Source: Acidobacteriota bacterium (GTDB taxonomy: Bacteria; Acidobacteriota; Thermoanaerobaculia; Multivoradales; J023). From it: a DNA stretch of 64,000 nucleotides. The first letter of the stretch is position 1. The number at the start of each line of letters is the position of its first letter. Of the stretch, positions 60,212 to 64,000 are shown piece after piece. The notes below the pieces were generated by a model. The model had not been told where the DNA came from. It did no database searches and was given only the letters and a program-made list of their open reading frames with translations. Position numbers and translations under genes: made by a program. The DNA lies in the NCBI GenBank assembly GCA_029263395.1, contig JAJCXO010000228.1, positions 1-64,000 on the forward strand. The letters run 5' to 3'.

Positions 60212-61552
60212 ATGAGCCGCCGCGAGGAACGGAGATTCCTGAATTCACAGAAGAGCGGGCTGATTTTGTCGCCTCGCTGCCGCCTGACCCAGCGCGACTC
60301 CTTCACCAACCTCGCTCTGGTGGCACCAACCGGCTCGGGTAAAACAACCCGCTATGTCATTCCCAATGTGCTGGCAGCCGAGGGTTCTGTGCTCGTCACC
60401 GATCCTTCGGGCGAGATCTTCGCGCAAACTTCGGGGCATCTGCGGGAACGAGGCTTCCGTATTCAAGTCCTCCAGCCAGCCGACCTCAAACATAGCCTGC
60501 GCTTTAACCCCCTCCACTATTGGCGTACACCACAAGAGCTGCGGCAGCTCGCCTCAATCCTGGCATTGAGCGGCTCCAACGGCCGCTCTGATCCGTTCTG
60601 GACGGTTTCAGCAGTGAACGTACTGTACTTGGTGCTGTCAGCCCTGGTCAATGTGCCGGAACGGAGCTACATCAACCTGGCGAACCTGCGCTGGCTCTTG
60701 AATCACCTTGGTGCTCGTGAAGATTCGGGCATGCACTCTTTCATGAGCCGGCATCTCGAGCAGCAGGACTCGCGAGTCTTTTCGGAGTATCTGGCGTTCT
60801 GTGCCACCGAGCCGAAGGTGCGAGCATCAATTATTGCCAGTGCTCGAGCTGCTTTGGAATTGTGGTCGGATCCAGAAGTCTGTCGCTTCACCGCCAGCAA
60901 TACGATCGACTTGGAGCCGTTGCGGCATCGGCACACCGCGATTTACATCATCGTGCCTGAACATCAAGTGACGTACTTCTCGCTGCTGCTGAATCTGTTC
61001 TACTCCGCCTGCTTTGCCCATTGCCTGCGAAGCGACGCCACCGAGCTCCTGCCCGTCTTCTTCTTCCTCGACGAGTTCGGGAATCTCGGACGGATTCAGA
61101 ACTTCGCCTCGATCATCACCACACTGCGCAAACGTCGCTGCTCAGTGAGCATCATTCTTCAGGCGCTCTCCCAACTGGAGACGATCTACGGGCGAGCTGA
61201 GGCACGAACCATCTCTTCAGGCGGCTGTGCGAACAAGCTCTTCTACTCGGGTCTCGATCTCGAGACAGCTCGCTACGTCGAACAGATGCTCGGCCAGAAT
61301 ACCGAGTACGACACGACCTTCGGCGGCATCAGTGAGCATGCCCGCACGATCGGCGTGCCGCTGATGAGTGCCGATCAGATCAGGATGCTGCGAGAGGATG
61401 AAGGCATTCTCATCTCCGGTCGGGAGCGACCGGCGAAGTTTGTGATGCCTCCGTGCTTCCGCGTTGAACAACAACGCCGGCTTATTCAGAAACCTCCGGT
61501 GGCGCTCGGCATCAATGATTCGGATGAGGTTGTGAAGTATCTGGAACTGTGA
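60212..61552 (+). CDS. VirD4/TraG-like coupling ATPase
   Basis: A 446-residue ATPase that would link the relaxase-DNA complex to a secretion channel. Walker A is LVAPTGSGKTTRYVIP (near residue 40), followed by SVLVTDPSGEIFAQTSG, and Walker B is VFFFLDEFGNLGRI (near residue 283). The late block RCSVSIILQALSQLETIYG is typical of the family. In-frame sequence upstream of the ATG encodes RSRVHGDARW, where HGDARW resembles the conserved opening of VirD4 proteins, so the real start is probably upstream, though no ATG, GTG or TTG exists there (a CTG lies at 60113). No N-terminal transmembrane pair is seen. Confidence 0.85.
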   Translation: MSRREERRFLNSQKSGLILSPRCRLTQRDSFTNLALVAPTGSGKTTRYVIPNVLAAEGSVLVTDPSGEIFAQTSGHLRERGFRIQVLQPADLKHSLRFNPLHYWRTPQELRQLASILALSGSNGRSDPFWTVSAVNVLYLVLSALVNVPERSYINLANLRWLLNHLGAREDSGMHSFMSRHLEQQDSRVFSEYLAFCATEPKVRASIIASARAALELWSDPEVCRFTASNTIDLEPLRHRHTAIYIIVPEHQVTYFSLLLNLFYSACFAHCLRSDATELLPVFFFLDEFGNLGRIQNFASIITTLRKRRCSVSIILQALSQLETIYGRAEARTISSGGCANKLFYSGLDLETARYVEQMLGQNTEYDTTFGGISEHARTIGVPLMSADQIRMLREDEGILISGRERPAKFVMPPCFRVEQQRRLIQKPPVALGINDSDEVVKYLEL

Positions 61553-61566
61553 CGAGCTTCGCCCCT

Positions 61567-62655
61567 TCATGCACTTCGTCGCCCCAGCGACACCCAGCGC
61601 CCACCGCTCCCGAGGATCATGTGATCGAAGAGGCGCACTCCAAGGAGATCCGCAGCTTCAGAAATGCGCCGGGTAAAGCAACGGTCCTCTTCGCTGGGCG
61701 AAGGATCCCCCGACGGGTGTGTATGCCAGAGGATGAAACCAGCGGCCGAGCGCAGCAGTCCTTCTTTCAGAATGGTGCGGGGCTCGACTGCAGCCCGACC
61801 GAGTGTTCCTCGAAAAATCTCCCGTTCGGCGATGAGCCGGTTGCGCACGTCGAGGTAGAGCGCCCCCATCACCTCCTGATCGCTCTGCGCATAGCGCAGC
61901 GTCAGGTAGTTCGCGACGAGATCTGGGCGATCGAGGAGTTCTCGACGCGGAATCTTGGCTTGAGCCAACCGCCGACTGAGCTCAACGGCAGCCAGGAGCG
62001 TGGTGGCTTGTGCCTTCCCGAGTCGTTGCGCGCAGAAGCGATCCAACTGCGTCAAACTCGCGAGTCCATTCGTCTCATGGAGCATCTCGTGAGCGAGCTC
62101 TAGCGCGGTTTTGTCCGGTTGGAGTGATCGTTTTTGATCTCCATTGCCGAGCAAGGCGGACAGCAGCTCGGCGTCGGAGAGAGCCTCGGGACCACGAGCC
62201 CACATTCGTTCGGCTGGCTGCTCTTCCAAGCCGTACCGTGAGGAGACCTCGCCAACTACATCATTCGTTAGGGAATCCTGCGTTGGAGTTTGTTTGGAAC
62301 GAGTAGTAAAAAACTCCACTCGATCAGCCGGCACCGTGATCGCCTCCTCGGGGCGACCAAAGTGGACGCGGTAGGGTTGCTGGTTAAAAACAGTGCAGCG
62401 TTCCATGTCAGCTTCCTCAGCCAAAAAAGCAAGCGTCCATTGTGCCGCCTGGCGGTTGTTTTCGATGAGAACCCGAACCGTTTGGCCAGATTCAACTGGT
62501 GCTGCACGAAACTCGGATGACTTATTTTTTGATCGGAGGACATCAGCAGGCATAGGGGCAGGATGAAAGATCACAAGACGGGTACGCCACCGGCAAGGAA
62601 TTTCCAAGCCGTAGCCATGTGATGAAGCGCTGCCGGACTTTCCAGCGTGCTTCAT
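61567..62655 (-). CDS. radC: RadC-family JAMM protein with N-terminal extension
   Basis: A 362-residue protein whose C-terminal half is a complete RadC domain. The helix-hairpin-helix region appears in ALSDAELLSALLGNG, and the JAMM metal site is ILWHTHPSGDPSPSEEDRCF near residue 308, with a preceding Glu in the LIAEREIFRGTL strand. The first 110 residues are an unusual extension, mixed alpha/beta. An ATG at 62553 would shorten it. RadC homologues on mobile elements are common and their role is not settled; the name does not imply DNA repair. It is convergent with the coupling ATPase gene, with 14 bases between the stops. Confidence 0.85.
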   Translation of the reverse strand: MKHAGKSGSASSHGYGLEIPCRWRTRLVIFHPAPMPADVLRSKNKSSEFRAAPVESGQTVRVLIENNRQAAQWTLAFLAEEADMERCTVFNQQPYRVHFGRPEEAITVPADRVEFFTTRSKQTPTQDSLTNDVVGEVSSRYGLEEQPAERMWARGPEALSDAELLSALLGNGDQKRSLQPDKTALELAHEMLHETNGLASLTQLDRFCAQRLGKAQATTLLAAVELSRRLAQAKIPRRELLDRPDLVANYLTLRYAQSDQEVMGALYLDVRNRLIAEREIFRGTLGRAAVEPRTILKEGLLRSAAGFILWHTHPSGDPSPSEEDRCFTRRISEAADLLGVRLFDHMILGSGGRWVSLGRRSA

Positions 62656-62805
62656 GGAGTCTTGGACACTTGAACGAATCGGCAGGAGACAGCCAATGCC
62701 AAGCCCAGGCCGTGTTCGGGAGAATCTCGAGAGTAACCCATGATTGCGTTCGTTCTGGTTTCAGGTGGAGTGAGAAAAAGGGAGAAAAACTGACGGGCGC
62801 CAGTG

Positions 62806-63837
62806 CTACAGACTTTGCTCTGGTGACTCGCGTTCGTCCTGGTGTCGATTGGTACGAAGAGACCGGATGTGCTCCAGTCGATCGCGTTCCTGCGGCGACA
62901 GTTCACTTTGATGTAAAGCGAGTACATCCAAGACCTGGGCGCGATAGCCCTGCTCGTTCCAGAGCTGCTGCGCGTGCTCAAGCTCCTGCTCCTGCAATGC
63001 CATCAGGCGTTTCGGAGCTGCTCTCCACTGCTGGAGAGCCTTCTGGAAAGCATCCTTCAGTCCGAGGGTCTTCAAGCGATAGCGTCGACCGACTCCTGAT
63101 CCTTGGCGTCCTACCAGATCTTGGACAGCGACCGTCTTTCCGCGGCGGTACAGCTGCAAGCCAAAGGTCTTGAGCCGGAGGAAGAATGCCTTGCCAGAAC
63201 GGGCGACGGTGAGCTGTTGCGCAACCAGATCACGCACTTGCTCTTTCTGAGATGGCTCGCGCAGACCTTGGTTGGTGAGGCGGCGGTCTCGCTCGCTTTC
63301 ATTACGACCCTTGCGAAGTCCAGTGCCTTTCTCAGGTCGACCGGGAAGAACGCGCTCGAACACAACTGAATGCTCCAGGAACGGGAAGCGATCTCGCTGA
63401 TACTGTTCCAGATCGCGCTTTACCTTCGAGAATTCCTTCTTGCTCAACGACAAGCGCCGATGGCTGTCGCGAAGGTTTGCCGAAATCATGATGTGCATAT
63501 GGGGGCACTCTGTCTCCAAATGGGCTTTGGCATAGGCCAGTGCATAGGGAGCCCGGAGATCGAGGTATCGACGCGTGAGATCTTCGAGCACTTCTGGCGT
63601 TACCTTGGGTTGATCCAGATCGGAGAAAGAGAGGATCTCGTGGTAGAGCACATTGCCGTTCTTGCGAACTGGTAAGTAGCGGTAGTTATCGAGGAATTCA
63701 CGATGAACAGCTCCAAAATCGTCCGTGTCGGCTGCAAGATTGTGGCCGAGAGTTGTGCCTGGTTGCTCCGTCATTGCTATGTAGGCGAGGAGTTGTCCGA
63801 AGCTTGGTGTCTTTCGGGGCATCGATTTAATGATCAT
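62806..63837 (-). CDS. Relaxase, MobA/VirD2-like
   Basis: A 343-residue mobilization nuclease. The N-terminal domain has the candidate catalytic Tyr in FGQLLAYIAM (near residue 19), the first His in VLYHEILSFS and the metal-binding pair in CPHMHIMIS, the three motifs of the PF03432 relaxase fold (MOBP-like). It would nick oriT and stay covalently attached to the transferred strand. The C-terminal 150 residues are basic and helical (ERDRRLTNQGLREPSQKEQ), suitable for DNA or protein contacts. An upstream MobC-like gene overlaps its start by 11 bases. The origin of transfer is probably further upstream, outside the window. Confidence 0.9.
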   Translation of the reverse strand: MIIKSMPRKTPSFGQLLAYIAMTEQPGTTLGHNLAADTDDFGAVHREFLDNYRYLPVRKNGNVLYHEILSFSDLDQPKVTPEVLEDLTRRYLDLRAPYALAYAKAHLETECPHMHIMISANLRDSHRRLSLSKKEFSKVKRDLEQYQRDRFPFLEHSVVFERVLPGRPEKGTGLRKGRNESERDRRLTNQGLREPSQKEQVRDLVAQQLTVARSGKAFFLRLKTFGLQLYRRGKTVAVQDLVGRQGSGVGRRYRLKTLGLKDAFQKALQQWRAAPKRLMALQEQELEHAQQLWNEQGYRAQVLDVLALHQSELSPQERDRLEHIRSLRTNRHQDERESPEQSL

Positions 63838-64000
63838 GTGGAATAGATGAAAGAGTGTTTTCTAAATCTGTCAGCTGGTGATTGAGCGACCTGATCAGCT
63901 TGGCCGCTCGACGGATGTTCCCCGGTGTGACTCGCTGGAGCTGATCCGCTTCAGCGATGATTGGATTGAGGTACATCCCAATGCTCTGGATCTCGTGCTG
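63827..64000 (-). CDS. MobC-like relaxosome protein, 5' end beyond window
   Basis: The last 57 codons of a leftward gene enter the window from the right edge, reading QHEIQSIGMYLNPIIAEADQ and then helices ending LTDLENTLSSIPHDH. The 'IGxxLNxI' pattern and helical tail resemble MobC accessory proteins, which melt DNA at the origin of transfer. Its stop codon lies inside the relaxase start region, an 11-base overlap. The call rests on this short tail and on its position before the relaxase. Confidence 0.6.
   Translation of the reverse strand, partial: QHEIQSIGMYLNPIIAEADQLQRVTPGNIRRAAKLIRSLNHQLTDLENTLSSIPHDH

Larger units (their letters stand above)
38257..64000. mobile_element. Integrated conjugative or mobilizable element, right end outside window
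   Basis: From the 3' end of tRNA-Ala onward, gene content changes from host-type metabolism to transfer and cargo functions: relaxase, MobC-like fragment, RadC, VirD4-like and HerA-like ATPases and a replication-relaxation protein. The cargo stretch at about 52.7-60 kb is visibly richer in A and T than the host part. No integrase gene or second tRNA 3' end is seen up to 64000, so the element extends beyond the window. No VirB-type channel genes are visible, so it may be mobilizable rather than self-transmissible. The left boundary is inferred from the tRNA. Confidence 0.8.

Noticed and set aside
61567-62655. RadC protein as anti-phage component
   Set aside because: RadC homologues are frequent mobile-element passengers and no partner effector is adjacent, so a defence role is not supported.

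Overview
The window looks like a chromosomal segment of a Gram-negative, GC-rich bacterium, most likely an acidobacterium of the Thermoanaerobaculia/Holophagae kind. The pointers are an orphan ADOP-type FtsX permease, abundant ECF sigma factors paired with kinase or CHAT genes, TPR proteins, an NtrC-family two-component pair and outer-membrane beta-barrel proteins. No rRNA or other definitive marker is present, so the taxonomy is inference.

Left part (1-38180), host chromosome. It opens with the start of an FHA-metallophosphatase gene that runs off the left edge, then a phosphate uptake pair (DUF47 protein and Pit transporter). Leftward genes follow: an ADOP permease, a 26-residue micropeptide next to a DUF6895-like gene, a broken AraC gene, a VapBC-like toxin-antitoxin pair and a TIR-nSTAND-WD40 protein. 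Next come two leftward clusters: SEC-C methionine aminopeptidase with an M24 peptidase, and an M28 lipoprotein peptidase, a spermidine-synthase-like membrane protein, an acyl-CoA ligase and a phytase-like esterase, most with ATGA stop-start overlaps. Rightward from about 19.9 kb are a secreted protein of unknown function, a methyltransferase, an ECF sigma / membrane regulator / 49-residue peptide / periplasmic CHAT protease locus, and a four-S1-domain protein. A sigma-54 response regulator with its histidine kinase, an outer-membrane protein, comF, a small beta-barrel gene and a TlpA-like thioredoxin complete the host part.

Right part (38257-64000 and beyond), an integrated mobile element beside tRNA-Ala(GGC). 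It carries mobilization functions (MobC-like end fragment, relaxase, RadC, VirD4-like coupling ATPase, HerA-like ATPase with a long Ser/Thr/Gln-rich insertion, replication-relaxation protein). Interspersed are cargo genes: a three-gene membrane/HTH/zinc-peptidase island next to the tRNA, TPR and small exported proteins, three unknown rightward genes, a retropepsin/DUF5678-like pair, an ECF sigma and Ser/Thr kinase pair, and a two-gene module of a 1063-residue gluzincin-like metallopeptidase translationally overlapped with a SIR2-type NADase. No integrase and no second copy of the tRNA 3' end is visible, so the other end lies outside the window.

The most interesting candidate for an undescribed system is the metallopeptidase-SIR2 pair at 55619-60008. 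It sits between regulatory and transfer genes of the element, has intact catalytic motifs in both proteins and resembles anti-phage modules in organization. Second is the 38377-43513 island, where a promoter for the peptidase gene is embedded in the signal-peptide region of its divergent neighbour. Third is the micropeptide plus DUF6895-like pair at 5771-6719.
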